Below are positions 9,819 through 17,794 of a stretch of DNA of 64,000 bases, in pieces. The notes below the pieces were generated by a model. It had not been told where the DNA came from, searched no databases, and was given only the letters and a program-made list of their open reading frames with translations. The position numbers and the translations under genes are program-made. The DNA comes from Bacillus sp. THAF10 (lineage in GTDB: Bacteria > Bacillota > Bacilli > Bacillales > Bacillaceae_I): the NCBI RefSeq assembly GCF_009363695.1, contig NZ_CP045403.1, forward strand, positions 3,296,501 through 3,360,500, written 5' to 3'. Within the stretch, counting starts at the first letter, position 1. Every line of letters begins with the position of its first letter.

Positions 9819-10256
9819 TCAATTTTTAAAGGCGGAAACAGGACCAAGTTCATTTACCAAATATCGTCGTACACTCTCACAAAAAGCATAAACCGTAGCT
9901 TCGTTTTCATTGAGACAGCCTATAACTTCCTCATGATCGATTGATAAATAGTCCTGTACAAGTGTTTTACGCATGCGAATTACTTGTTTTAATGATTGCG
10001 CCATATCATTAGTCACAACCTTCTCGTCCTCTAATATATCAATAATATCCTCATAGCTTCCAGGATCACGCATGATAAAACCGTCAATCATACTATTCCC
10101 CACATCAAGCATTCCTTCAATGATTCCTATTGCAATTCTTTCTAGGGCTTTCTTTTCAATAGGAGAATTCCAGGTAGCTTCGTTCTTAAAAAGAGTCACG
10201 TTGTCTTCTATGTAACGCAATGTCCACTCTATCTTTTCGCGATCAACAAAGTACAT
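9819..10256 (-). CDS. yutE: YutE, HepT-like (DUF86) HEPN protein
   Basis: This 145-residue helical protein has the DUF86/HepT pattern. It shows ERIAIGIIEGMLDVGNSMID in the first half and RMRKTLVQDYLSID near residue 110. HepT RNase toxins carry R-x4-6-H. Here the histidine position holds glutamine or valine, so an active RNase is doubtful. No MntA nucleotidyltransferase partner lies beside it. The function is unknown, and conservation in Bacillus argues against a toxin role. Confidence 0.8.
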   Translation of the reverse strand: MYFVDREKIEWTLRYIEDNVTLFKNEATWNSPIEKKALERIAIGIIEGMLDVGNSMIDGFIMRDPGSYEDIIDILEDEKVVTNDMAQSLKQVIRMRKTLVQDYLSIDHEEVIGCLNENEATVYAFCESVRRYLVNELGPVSAFKN

Positions 10257-10286
10257 TATTTTTTACTCCTTTGTTTAGTCTTGTTG

Positions 10287-11594
10287 TTAGGTTACTGGTT
10301 GAAGTTTTTTTGGTCTAGCGTAAAAATACCCTTGCGCCATGTCCACTTTATGTCGGAACAACACTTGTACTTCTTCTTGTCGTTCAATTCCTTCTGCCAC
10401 AACAAGGGAACCTGTTTCATGAGCTATCAATAACAAGCCCTGCAGCATTTTTTCCTTCACTTGGCTTTTATCAATATCTTGAATAACGGACCGGTCAATT
10501 TTAATGATATCTGGCATTATTTTGCTAATGGTATGTAAGCTTGCATAACCTGCTCCCGTATCATCTACGGCAATTTGAAAACCAAGTTTTCTAAGTGCAT
10601 CAATATTGCGTTCAAAGTTTTTCAGGCCATCTGTAGAGTCCTGTTCCGTGACTTCAATCGCAATATTTTTAGGAATGATGGCAGGATATTTTTTTAGTAA
10701 CCATACTACTTTCTCAATTAATTCCACTTCATTTAAGGTTGTAGGAGTGAAGTTAATAAAAACGGCTTCCTTCATTTTGCATTGATAGATAAGCTGAAAC
10801 GCCTTTTCTAGTATAATGAGTTCTAGAGAAAATAAACGGTTAGTCTGCTTGGCAATAGAAAAAAGCTGCAACGGATTTTCCATTTGAGACCCCATTGGCC
10901 CTCTTGTCAGCAATTCCCATGCTTTTATTCCACCCTTGGTAACATCCATAATTGGTTGTGCTAACAGAGTGATATCTTTCCCTGCAATAATTTGATTCAT
11001 CTGAAATAACAATTGCTGATAGGCCAGTTTATTTTGCTTTTCCGCCATTGCCATTGCCTGCAAGTGGGCTTTCAGCATACATTCTGATAAAGAATAGTCC
11101 TGATGCTCTAGAAATACATAACCATATTGAATCCTCAGGCTATCTTGCTGAAGTTGACTGTATGTTTGTTCTTCCATTATTTTTTTCACTTGTTCTAATT
11201 TATCCACCAGGTTAATTTGACGCTGGCTTTGAACGTCCACTTTTAATAGCAGTGAAATTCCATCGCTATATTGCTCATGAAGACACACCACCTGATGATC
11301 AGTAAACGTTTCTTCAATGACTTTTCTAAGCTGAGTTTTTATCACTTCTCGGCATGATAAATACTTACGCTTACCCAGTCTTTTGATAGTACCCTCTAAA
11401 TCCGGAAAATAAAAGGAAACGACTGCAATTTGAAACCCCTTTTTCAAGGTATATGCGACACATTCTTCGATTGGATTTCTCAGGATGTAGACAGGTGGAT
11501 AGTAGCGTAAATATTTGGTTGGAAGCATGAATTTTACAAGATGTGAGCCATTTTTGTCATAGTATCTCTTTATGCGATCCCAGCTTCGCCCCAT
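10287..11594 (-). CDS. EAL-domain cyclic-di-GMP phosphodiesterase
   Basis: The protein has 435 residues. Residues about 190-430 form an EAL domain in which the signature is AWELLTRG in place of EALLR. The other catalytic residues are intact: Asn in INFTP, IEVTE, VDDTGAG, IKIDRS, AEGIE and AQGYFYARP. It should therefore cleave cyclic di-GMP. The N-terminal half resembles a degenerate GGDEF-like or sensor region without GGDEF. No transmembrane segment is seen, so it is cytoplasmic. An HD-GYP protein encoded at 19776-20882 could act on the same messenger. Confidence 0.85.
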   Translation of the reverse strand: MGRSWDRIKRYYDKNGSHLVKFMLPTKYLRYYPPVYILRNPIEECVAYTLKKGFQIAVVSFYFPDLEGTIKRLGKRKYLSCREVIKTQLRKVIEETFTDHQVVCLHEQYSDGISLLLKVDVQSQRQINLVDKLEQVKKIMEEQTYSQLQQDSLRIQYGYVFLEHQDYSLSECMLKAHLQAMAMAEKQNKLAYQQLLFQMNQIIAGKDITLLAQPIMDVTKGGIKAWELLTRGPMGSQMENPLQLFSIAKQTNRLFSLELIILEKAFQLIYQCKMKEAVFINFTPTTLNEVELIEKVVWLLKKYPAIIPKNIAIEVTEQDSTDGLKNFERNIDALRKLGFQIAVDDTGAGYASLHTISKIMPDIIKIDRSVIQDIDKSQVKEKMLQGLLLIAHETGSLVVAEGIERQEEVQVLFRHKVDMAQGYFYARPKKLQPVT

Positions 11595-11695
11595 TCATTG
11601 GCTCCCTTCTCTATTAAAGGATAATGAGTTATTTTTCTTTATTTTATCATAAAAAATAAGGATAATGTCCCATATATTTAGACCTTCGATTATTC

Positions 11696-11725
11696 TTACA
11701 AGAATAAATAAATTTTTGCTATACT
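11696..11725 (+). promoter_or_regulatory. Extended -10 promoter of the DUF3055 gene
   Basis: TGCTATACT gives an extended -10 (TATACT at 11720-11725), with a weak TTACAA -35 18 bases upstream. Confidence 0.55.
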
Positions 11726-11762
11726 AGAAAAAGAATGGATTGTGTGTAAAGGAGGAAACACG

Positions 11763-12029
11763 GTGGGAGAAAAATTCTTTTTATACGATGATACTGTTGA
11801 TACACAAACAAGATTTGTCAGTTTTATGGGGGAGCATAGCCGCTTTGATTTAGCCATTGTAAAATCTGACCGCTATTATGGGAAAAGTCTTGTGCTAGAC
11901 ATTCAGGGAAACCGCTTTGCCATCATTGGAACGGATGACCTGGATGAGCCTGGTTATATAGAACATGCATTTCAACTTTCAGAAGCGGAAGCAGAAGAGC
12001 TTCGTTCATTTTTATATGAGGTAGTATAA
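11763..12029 (+). CDS. DUF3055 family protein
   Basis: The protein has 88 residues and starts at a GTG with AAAGGAGG seven bases upstream. It has the conserved pattern of the Bacillus DUF3055 family: EKFFLYDDTVDTQTRFVSFM, then FDLAIVKSDRYYGK, an IIGTDDLDEPGY loop and an acidic helix at the C terminus. It is cytosolic, of unknown function, and present across Bacillaceae. A hairpin follows directly and extends into the leader of the next gene. Confidence 0.85.
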   Translation: MGEKFFLYDDTVDTQTRFVSFMGEHSRFDLAIVKSDRYYGKSLVLDIQGNRFAIIGTDDLDEPGYIEHAFQLSEAEAEELRSFLYEVV

Positions 12030-12034
12030 ACATA

Positions 12035-12082
12035 ATCCCCTTTTTCATGGAGATAGTAAAAAATATCTTAGAAAAAGGGGAT
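12035..12082 (+). promoter_or_regulatory. Hairpin that buries the ribosome binding site of the next gene
   Basis: ATCCCCTTTTTC (12035-12046) pairs perfectly with GAAAAAGGGGAT (12071-12082). The AAGGGG ribosome binding site for the ATG at 12091 is inside the 3' arm. No strong T-run follows, so it is a weak terminator and more likely shapes translation or readthrough. Confidence 0.7.
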
Positions 12083-12090
12083 GTTGTTAT

Positions 12091-12351
12091 ATGCACAATG
12101 AAAAAGATAAAGAAACGTATTCTGACTTCGCTAATGTAGAGGCTCAGCAAAACTACCTTATTCCAGAAACATTACCTGAAGGACCTTATGGGTCTCCACG
12201 CGGAAAGAATACACCTGTTGAAAATAAAAGTACTCCTTGGCAAAAAGGGCAGCGATACTATAGTGCTTTTAATTACGAAAACAAAAATCTTCATGAGGAT
12301 ATGCCAAGGCAGGACCCTGGAGCACATCCAACTCATGACAAAAAAGAATAA
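12091..12351 (+). CDS. Small conserved hydrophilic (cytosolic) protein
   Basis: The protein has 86 residues, rich in charged residues and proline, with no hydrophobic segment. The core reads LIPETLPEGPYGSPRG then STPWQKGQRYYSAFNYENK and HEDMPRQDPGAHPTHD, which I recognise as a pattern of Bacillus proteins annotated only as cytosolic protein. Low complexity and lack of a fold signal suggest it is largely disordered. It follows the DUF3055 gene by about 60 bases and may be cotranscribed through the intervening hairpin. The function is unknown. Confidence 0.7.
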   Translation: MHNEKDKETYSDFANVEAQQNYLIPETLPEGPYGSPRGKNTPVENKSTPWQKGQRYYSAFNYENKNLHEDMPRQDPGAHPTHDKKE

Positions 12352-12357
12352 CATGTC

Positions 12358-12409
12358 AAATTCATCCGAAACATACTCAGAAAAATCTTCGTTTGATTCG
12401 GATGAATTT
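12358..12409. terminator. Bidirectional terminator-like hairpin before yutD
   Basis: AAATTCATCCGAA and TTCGGATGAATTT form a perfect 13-bp stem with a 26-base loop between two converging genes. Confidence 0.7.
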
Positions 12410-12698
12410 ATTTTGCCTCATGTTGTTTTTTTGTTTTTTTCAAAACAAAATATGCACAACCAAAATTGCAGTACTCATAGATATAATCAGGCAAGGTACT
12501 GATTTTTGTATCGTAAGTTGATTTATTGTTTTGATCCTCAAAAAATCCACGTAACCGCAATTGATTGTATCCCCAATCGCCAACGATATAGTCGTATTTA
12601 TTTAACACGTCGATGTAGCGAGCGCGAAAAGCTTCTTCATTAAAACCATCGCGATTCTCTTCTAACAATTCATAACAGTGATTTCCGACACAAATCAT
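12408..12698 (-). CDS. yutD: YutD family protein (DUF1027)
   Basis: The protein has 96 residues when started at the ATG preceded by GGAGG eight bases upstream; the frame is open further but a TATAAT-like -10 overlaps the upstream Met codon. Conserved YutD blocks are NRDGFNEEAFRARY, KYDYIVGDWGYNQLRLRGFF and EYCNFGCAYF. The function is unknown, though the gene is widely conserved in Firmicutes. Confidence 0.88.
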   Translation of the reverse strand: MICVGNHCYELLEENRDGFNEEAFRARYIDVLNKYDYIVGDWGYNQLRLRGFFEDQNNKSTYDTKISTLPDYIYEYCNFGCAYFVLKKTKKQHEAK

Positions 12699-12808
12699 GA
12701 AATTTTCCTCCATTTCTTCTCTTATCTTCATTATAGACTTTTTCTCCATGAATTTCTAAGTCAAAATTTCATCTCACTGGTCATCCTATAACTAAGGAGG
12801 TGTTTCCA

Positions 12809-13489
12809 TTGAAGAAAACATTGATCATCATGGCTACTTTATGTCTCGTTACGACTATGACAACAGCCTGTGCTTTTGACCCCACACCCCAAGAAAGAAA
12901 ATCAAGAAGTGAGGTTTATGGGATGAACACAAAAACTGGGCATCGTTATCATATGTACGATGCACAGGATGGAAAAGAGCATGATCGAACACATTTTGGT
13001 TATGTTAGAGATCAGGCTGAGCCTGTTAAAAATTCCAATCGCTATAACGAAAACATTGCTGCGGTTGATTATGAGGAAATTGCCAATATCATTAATAAAA
13101 TGGTCGTGCAACTTCCAAACATTGAAGACTCCGCTACTCTTGTGACAGATGAAGAAGTACTTATCGCGTATGAAACGAATGTGGATAGTAGTGATCGTGA
13201 AATGGTAGCAGACCAAGTAAGTAAAACGGGACTTTCTATCGTTCCACGCTTCTATCATGTCTATATTTCTGATAACCCAGAGATGATTCATGATATTGAG
13301 CGCTTTCAGTCACTTGGAGTTTCTAGCCCAAGAGTAGATGAAATTTTGGAAGCAACGATAAAAGAAATGCTAAAATCTCCTCAAGGGAAAGCTTTAAACA
13401 ATGGTGAAAATGCCAACGGTGAAGCTGAAGGAGAAATGAACGAAGAAACCGTTAACGATAAATATCGAAAGCAGATGAAAAATGAGTAA
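12809..13489 (+). CDS. yutC: YhcN/YlaJ-family sporulation lipoprotein YutC
   Basis: The protein has 226 residues and starts at a TTG with AGGAGG eight bases upstream. A signal peptide of about 21 residues ends in TTAC, a lipobox-like site, so it should be a membrane-anchored lipoprotein. The domain from about residue 75 has the YhcN/YlaJ pattern, with ATLVTDEEVLIAYETN and VPRFYHVYISDNPEM. Relatives are spore membrane or germination lipoproteins. The C terminus is acidic and repetitive. It converges with lipA on a shared terminator. Confidence 0.82.
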   Translation: MKKTLIIMATLCLVTTMTTACAFDPTPQERKSRSEVYGMNTKTGHRYHMYDAQDGKEHDRTHFGYVRDQAEPVKNSNRYNENIAAVDYEEIANIINKMVVQLPNIEDSATLVTDEEVLIAYETNVDSSDREMVADQVSKTGLSIVPRFYHVYISDNPEMIHDIERFQSLGVSSPRVDEILEATIKEMLKSPQGKALNNGENANGEAEGEMNEETVNDKYRKQMKNE

Positions 13490-13531
13490 AAAAAAGTACA
13501 GCTCCTTTTGAAGGGAAGCTGTACCTTTTTT
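13490..13531. terminator. Bidirectional terminator yutC/lipA
   Basis: GTACAGCT pairs with AGCTGTAC. A-run and T-run flank the stem, and the right end reaches the lipA stop codon. Confidence 0.85.
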
Positions 13532-14426
13532 ATGCTTGTGCTTGGCGAGCTTTGGACGCTTCGTTAACTTGTTCATCTGCATGATAAGAAGAACGAACGA
13601 GAGGCCCAGCTTCACAATGACTAAATCCTTTTGTCATGGCAATTTCCTTTAGCTCTGCGAACTCATCTGGATGGTAGTATTTTTGTACCTTCAAATGCTT
13701 TTTCGAAGGCTGTAAATACTGGCCAATTGCCATAATATCCACATGGTTTGCACGTAAGTCATCCATTGTTTCAATGATTTGTTCTTTTGTTTCTCCAAGA
13801 CCAATCATGATACTGGATTTTGTCGGAATATCAGGTTGCATTTCCTTTGCCCGTCTTAATAACTCTAGGGAACGGTCATAGGTTGCTCTTGCACGTACTC
13901 TTGGTGTAAGCTCACGAACTGTTTCGATATTATGGTTAAGAATATCTGGTCTGGCATCCATTAACATTCTAATGTTTTCCTCCACACCACCCATATCAGA
14001 AGGTAGCACTTCAATAGTAGTGAAAGGGTTTTCGCGGCGAACAGCACGAATGGTTTCTGCGAATATTCCAGCACCACCATCTTTCAAATCATCACGTGCC
14101 ACAGCAGTAATAACAGCATGCTTAAGGTTCATTAGCTTCACAGACTCTGCTACGCGTTCTGGTTCTTGTGTATCAAGCTCTGTTGGCAGCCCAGTTTTTA
14201 CTGCACAGAAACGACAGGCTCTTGTACAAACTGCTCCAAGAATCATAAATGTCGCTGTACGGCGGACGGCCCAACACTCATGAATATTAGGACATTTCGC
14301 TTCTTCACATACTGTATTTAAATTATGCTCGCGCATTAATTTTTTCAGTCCTGTATAGTTTTCATTCGTATTTAGCTTGATTTTTAACCAATCTGGTTTA
14401 CGTATGTATTCTTCCTTTTTTGCCAT
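13530..14426 (-). CDS. lipA: Lipoyl synthase
   Basis: This is a radical-SAM enzyme of 298 residues that inserts two sulfurs into octanoyl-protein to make lipoyl groups. The auxiliary cluster motif is [12 protein letters not shown] (CX4CX5C) and the radical-SAM motif is CTRACRFC. The C-terminal RSSYHADE carries the conserved serine. The ATG at 14426 (GGAG eight bases upstream) gives the usual length; ten earlier in-frame codons lack support. Its product is needed by GcvH, encoded at 45954-46337, and the 2-oxoacid dehydrogenases. Confidence 0.96.
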   Translation of the reverse strand: MAKKEEYIRKPDWLKIKLNTNENYTGLKKLMREHNLNTVCEEAKCPNIHECWAVRRTATFMILGAVCTRACRFCAVKTGLPTELDTQEPERVAESVKLMNLKHAVITAVARDDLKDGGAGIFAETIRAVRRENPFTTIEVLPSDMGGVEENIRMLMDARPDILNHNIETVRELTPRVRARATYDRSLELLRRAKEMQPDIPTKSSIMIGLGETKEQIIETMDDLRANHVDIMAIGQYLQPSKKHLKVQKYYHPDEFAELKEIAMTKGFSHCEAGPLVRSSYHADEQVNEASKARQAQA

Positions 14427-14676
14427 ATGATCAACTCCAACTTGTCTTATTTTCAAGATAGACTTAACTGGTTATTGTCTGTATATTTTCACTATTCTTA
14501 TAAGCTTTATAGGGAAAATGACATGTTTCTCAACTGTCACTTTACCAAACATCCTGTCAATACACAAGTCCAAAACCTTCCACGAACCTTCCATGAATTA
14601 GTATAAATGAAAAATTGGAAAACACACCAAACTAACTACATATCCAAAGAATGTAACAAAGGAAAGGAGTGAGAAC

Positions 14677-15663
14677 TTGATACGAGTTTTCTTATGCATC
14701 ATCCTTATCATAAATTGTTTTCCTTCCAATAGCTACGCAGCGGAAAAAGAGATGACAGACGACCAAATCTATGCAAAAAGACAAGAACTATATGAACGAA
14801 TGCAGTCAGTTACCCAAATTCCTTGGTACTATTTTGCGGCAATTGATCAATATGAGCGCAATGTCCGTAGGGTAAGAAAAGACATCCCAAAAGCAACAGG
14901 TGTAACAGGAATATACTATAAACCAGAAGTGTGGGCTGGCCCACTTAATCCTAATTCTAAGGATAAGAATCCATTAAGTATTCAGTTCTTTGGAGGAGTT
15001 GGGTTGGATGGGAATGGGGACGGTTTAGCAGACGCAACAAAGGATGAAGATGTATTGTTTACATTTGCCACTTACTTACGAACGTACGGAACAGATAAGG
15101 AAAATTTAAAAATTGCCTTATGGGATTACTATCAACGAGATAAAACTGTTGGTCTAATTATGGGGCATTTTAAGCTTTATAGTACGTACAAGACCCTTAA
15201 ACTTGATAAACATGCGTTTCCTCTTCCTATTCACGCAAATTTTAGCTATCGAAACACATGGGGAGATGCCAGAGGTTGGGGTGGTCGCAGAATGCACGAA
15301 GGGACAGATATATTTGCTGGGTATGGTGTGCCTGTCCGTTCGACTTGCTATGGAGTGATTGAAATCATTGGGTGGAACAAGTTTGGTGGCTGGAGACTTG
15401 GAATCCGTGATATCAATAATACGTATCATTATTTCGCTCATTTAAATGGGTTTGCAAAGGACTTAAAGGTTGGGCAAGTAGTGGAGCCTGGGCAGATGAT
15501 TGGTTCTGTGGGTAGCTCTGGGTATGGTCCTCCTGGCACTGCCGGAAAGTTTCCTCCTCATTTGCATTACGGGATGTATAAGGATAACGGTTATTCTGAG
15601 TGGTCGTTTGATCCTTTCCCACATCTTAAGTCTTGGGAACGTGGCGATAGACGAAAACGTTAA
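14677..15663 (+). CDS. lytH: LytH, sporulation L-Ala-D-Glu peptidase (M23 family)
   Basis: The protein has 328 residues and starts at a TTG preceded by AAAGGAG. The signal peptide covers about residues 1-21 (ends SNSYA-A). Residues about 205-300 form an M23/LytM metallopeptidase domain with RMHEGTD (H-x3-D) and PHLHYG. In B. subtilis LytH trims peptides in the spore cortex to leave single L-alanine side chains, and the gene is made in the mother cell. It lies in the conserved position after lipA and has a clear terminator. Confidence 0.9.
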   Translation: MIRVFLCIILIINCFPSNSYAAEKEMTDDQIYAKRQELYERMQSVTQIPWYYFAAIDQYERNVRRVRKDIPKATGVTGIYYKPEVWAGPLNPNSKDKNPLSIQFFGGVGLDGNGDGLADATKDEDVLFTFATYLRTYGTDKENLKIALWDYYQRDKTVGLIMGHFKLYSTYKTLKLDKHAFPLPIHANFSYRNTWGDARGWGGRRMHEGTDIFAGYGVPVRSTCYGVIEIIGWNKFGGWRLGIRDINNTYHYFAHLNGFAKDLKVGQVVEPGQMIGSVGSSGYGPPGTAGKFPPHLHYGMYKDNGYSEWSFDPFPHLKSWERGDRRKR

Positions 15664-15701
15664 AAAGCAGCTGGCCCTATAACAGGCCACCTGCTTTTTT
15701 A
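15662..15701 (+). terminator. Terminator of lytH
   Basis: AAAAAGCAG and GGCC pair with GGCC and CTGCTTTTTT around an 8-base loop. Confidence 0.88.
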
Positions 15702-15719
15702 TGATTATTACAGTATGAC

Positions 15720-15762
15720 TACGCTGTTGATTTCGCAAATGGCTCCACTCAACAGCTAGCTA
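15720..15762. repeat. Collapsed copy of the palindromic repeat
   Basis: The left end of the 140-bp element (GCTGTTGATTT, GCAAATGGCTCC) is fused to its right end (CAACAGCTAG), and the interior is missing. The join lies in the GCTCC string that occurs in both arms of full copies. Confidence 0.75.
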
Positions 15763-15797
15763 CTACTTTCTAATCACCTAACACCTTTAACAAAGCG

Positions 15798-15902
15798 TTA
15801 AGCTTCTCTGCTTTTTTTCACAGCCCAAAGGATACTTCCTACAAGGCCACCCCAAATGATGACCATTCCTACAACCATCATGACAATAGAACTAGCTTCC
15901 AT
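15798..15902 (-). CDS. Small subunit of NSS amino acid transporter (MetS type)
   Basis: The product is a 34-residue single-helix membrane protein: MEASSIVMMVVGMVIIWGG, then a short hydrophobic stretch and WAVKKSREA. The composition and position match the small partner of methionine/alanine NSS importers (MetS with MetP in Corynebacterium). Its ATG shares one base with the stop codon of the transporter gene (TAATG), so translation is coupled. It is too short for most gene finders. Confidence 0.85.
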   Translation of the reverse strand: MEASSIVMMVVGMVIIWGGLVGSILWAVKKSREA

Positions 15903-17437
15903 TATTTATTGACCTCCTTTGTTGAGGATCCTGGCATTTCTAACGTATCCTTTTTCCATTTAATGATGGAAAAAGCGATACCTACAAGTACGGCAAGAAC
16001 GGCAACTGATACACCATATTGGACAGTAAACATACGAGTATATCCATCTCCTGCCCCATATACTGTAGCAATATTTGTGCGAATTAGGTCAAACATCATG
16101 TAACCAAGTACTAACGGAGTGATGACAGAAAGGGAAATTCTGTACCAGCCACCTAATAGGCCTGTTAGTTTAACATCAGAAACTTCATTTGCATGATCTT
16201 GTAAAGGCTTTAATTGTCTTACTACCCATACAACTACGATTACTTGAATCAGACCTGCAAGCGCGATACCGAACTGGTTAATAAAGTAGTCGGCAACATC
16301 AAGTAGGTTTAAACCGCCTTGTGTTGCAAAAAGGATAGAGATGACTGCTGATAGTCCTCCACCAATCGCAACCGCTTTTGTACGGGAAACTTTGAACTTA
16401 TCTTGAACACCTGCTACAAATGTCTCAACAATCGAGATTAGTGAGGATAGCCCAGCTAGCACTAAGGATCCGAAGAACAGGAACCCGAAGAGCTCCTTCA
16501 TTGCAGGAAACTCATTAATAATGGCTGGGAATACCATAAAGGCTAACCCCACTCCACCTTTTACTACTTCATCTACTCCTACACCCTGTTGTACAGCCAT
16601 AAATCCAAGAATACTGAAAACTCCAATACCTGCTAGTAGCTCAAAACCGGAGTTACTGAAGCCAGTAATAAAGGCATTGTTGGTGATATCCGATTTTTTT
16701 GGTAAGTAACTGGAATAGGTAATCATGATTGCAAAAGCAATGGATAAACTGAAGAATATTTGTCCGTAGGCAGCAACCCAGACTTTTCCGTCAGCAATTG
16801 TGCTCCAATCAGGCTTGAAGAATGCATTTAAGCCTGTCATCGCGCCCTCTAATGTAAGCGCACGCACAACTAGGATTAAGAAAAGAATAACAAGTGCTGG
16901 GATGAAAATTTTGTTGGCAACTTCCACACCTTTTTTAACACCTTTAAACAGAACGCCAAGTGTAATAACCCAAACGATGATTAATGGTAGTAATACAGAT
17001 GGTACAACGGATCCAAACTCACCTGGAGCAGCAAGCTTTAGGTAGTCGCCTACTAGGAATCCTGTTGGGTCGTCTCCCCATTTTAAATTTAAGGAGAAAA
17101 CAGAATAGCTCATGGCCCAAGCGATGATAACGGCATAATAAGTAGAAATAACAAATGCAATTGCAACTTGCCACCAGCCAAGCCATTCAAACTTTTTGTT
17201 CATTCTTGCGTAAGATAGTGGTGCAGATCCACGGTACTTATGACCCATTGTGAATTCAAGGATCAAAAGCGGAATACCTGCTGTTAGAAGAGCAAATAAA
17301 TATGGTACAAAGAACGCTCCTCCTCCATTGTCATACGCAGTTGCTGGAAAACGCCAAATGTTTCCTAACCCGATGGCTGATCCAACCGCTGCTAAGATAA
17401 AGCCTGCTCTTGTCCCCCATTGCGGTCGATTACTCAT
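15902..17437 (-). CDS. Sodium-dependent NSS-family amino acid transporter
   Basis: The protein has 511 residues with about 11-12 membrane helices. The N-terminal WGTRAGFILAAVGSAIGLGNIWRFP motif region is the Na+/substrate site of neurotransmitter:sodium symporters such as LeuT and MetP. The small partner gene follows immediately, as in methionine/alanine systems, so methionine, alanine or another neutral amino acid is likely. A strong promoter lies at 17550-17578. The gene pair is inserted between lytH and yunC relative to B. subtilis. Confidence 0.88.
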   Translation of the reverse strand: MSNRPQWGTRAGFILAAVGSAIGLGNIWRFPATAYDNGGGAFFVPYLFALLTAGIPLLILEFTMGHKYRGSAPLSYARMNKKFEWLGWWQVAIAFVISTYYAVIIAWAMSYSVFSLNLKWGDDPTGFLVGDYLKLAAPGEFGSVVPSVLLPLIIVWVITLGVLFKGVKKGVEVANKIFIPALVILFLILVVRALTLEGAMTGLNAFFKPDWSTIADGKVWVAAYGQIFFSLSIAFAIMITYSSYLPKKSDITNNAFITGFSNSGFELLAGIGVFSILGFMAVQQGVGVDEVVKGGVGLAFMVFPAIINEFPAMKELFGFLFFGSLVLAGLSSLISIVETFVAGVQDKFKVSRTKAVAIGGGLSAVISILFATQGGLNLLDVADYFINQFGIALAGLIQVIVVVWVVRQLKPLQDHANEVSDVKLTGLLGGWYRISLSVITPLVLGYMMFDLIRTNIATVYGAGDGYTRMFTVQYGVSVAVLAVLVGIAFSIIKWKKDTLEMPGSSTKEVNK

Positions 17438-17457
17438 TCTCTCTCTCCCCCTATTCA

Positions 17458-17507
17458 GACTCTTAGTGATTATCTTATAAATTACCAGAAAATAGATAAA
17501 AGAGTCT
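17458..17507 (-). promoter_or_regulatory. Leader hairpin of the NSS transporter transcript
   Basis: AGACTCTT and AAGAGTCT pair, with inner TTATCT/AGATAA, between the promoter and the start codon. It has no T-run, and its role is unknown. Confidence 0.4.
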
Positions 17508-17549
17508 AAATGTTTTATTTTTTCAGATTATTTAATATAATTTATACAT

Positions 17550-17578
17550 AGTATAACTAGACTTTATGACTATGTCAA
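17550..17578 (-). promoter_or_regulatory. Sigma-A promoter of the NSS transporter operon
   Basis: TTGACA (17573-17578) and TATACT (17550-17555) on the minus strand have a 17-base spacer. The leader is about 110 bases long. Confidence 0.85.
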
Positions 17579-17708
17579 AACAAACTTTTTCCTCACTAGT
17601 TTCGACACGTTTTGACAATACTCTACACCGTATATTTATTCATATAATCCGTCAAATTTTGCATGAAAGCAGAATTTAAGCTGTAATTTCCTGTATAAAT
17701 ATTTTTTC

Positions 17709-17770
17709 AGAAAAAAAACACCTTCCCTTTTATCTCTTTCATAGATTAGATAAAAAGGAGGTGTTTTTTA
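17709..17770 (-). terminator. Terminator of the NhaC-type transporter
   Basis: On the minus strand ACACCTCCTTTTTATC pairs with GATAAAAGGGAAGGTGT, and a long T-run follows. Confidence 0.88.
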
Positions 17771-17794
17771 CTTTTTTTGAAAAGTATTATTTCA

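Noticed and set aside
9819..10256. Toxin-antitoxin module HepT/MntA
   Set aside because: No nucleotidyltransferase gene adjacent and the catalytic histidine is missing; the gene is part of a conserved housekeeping block.
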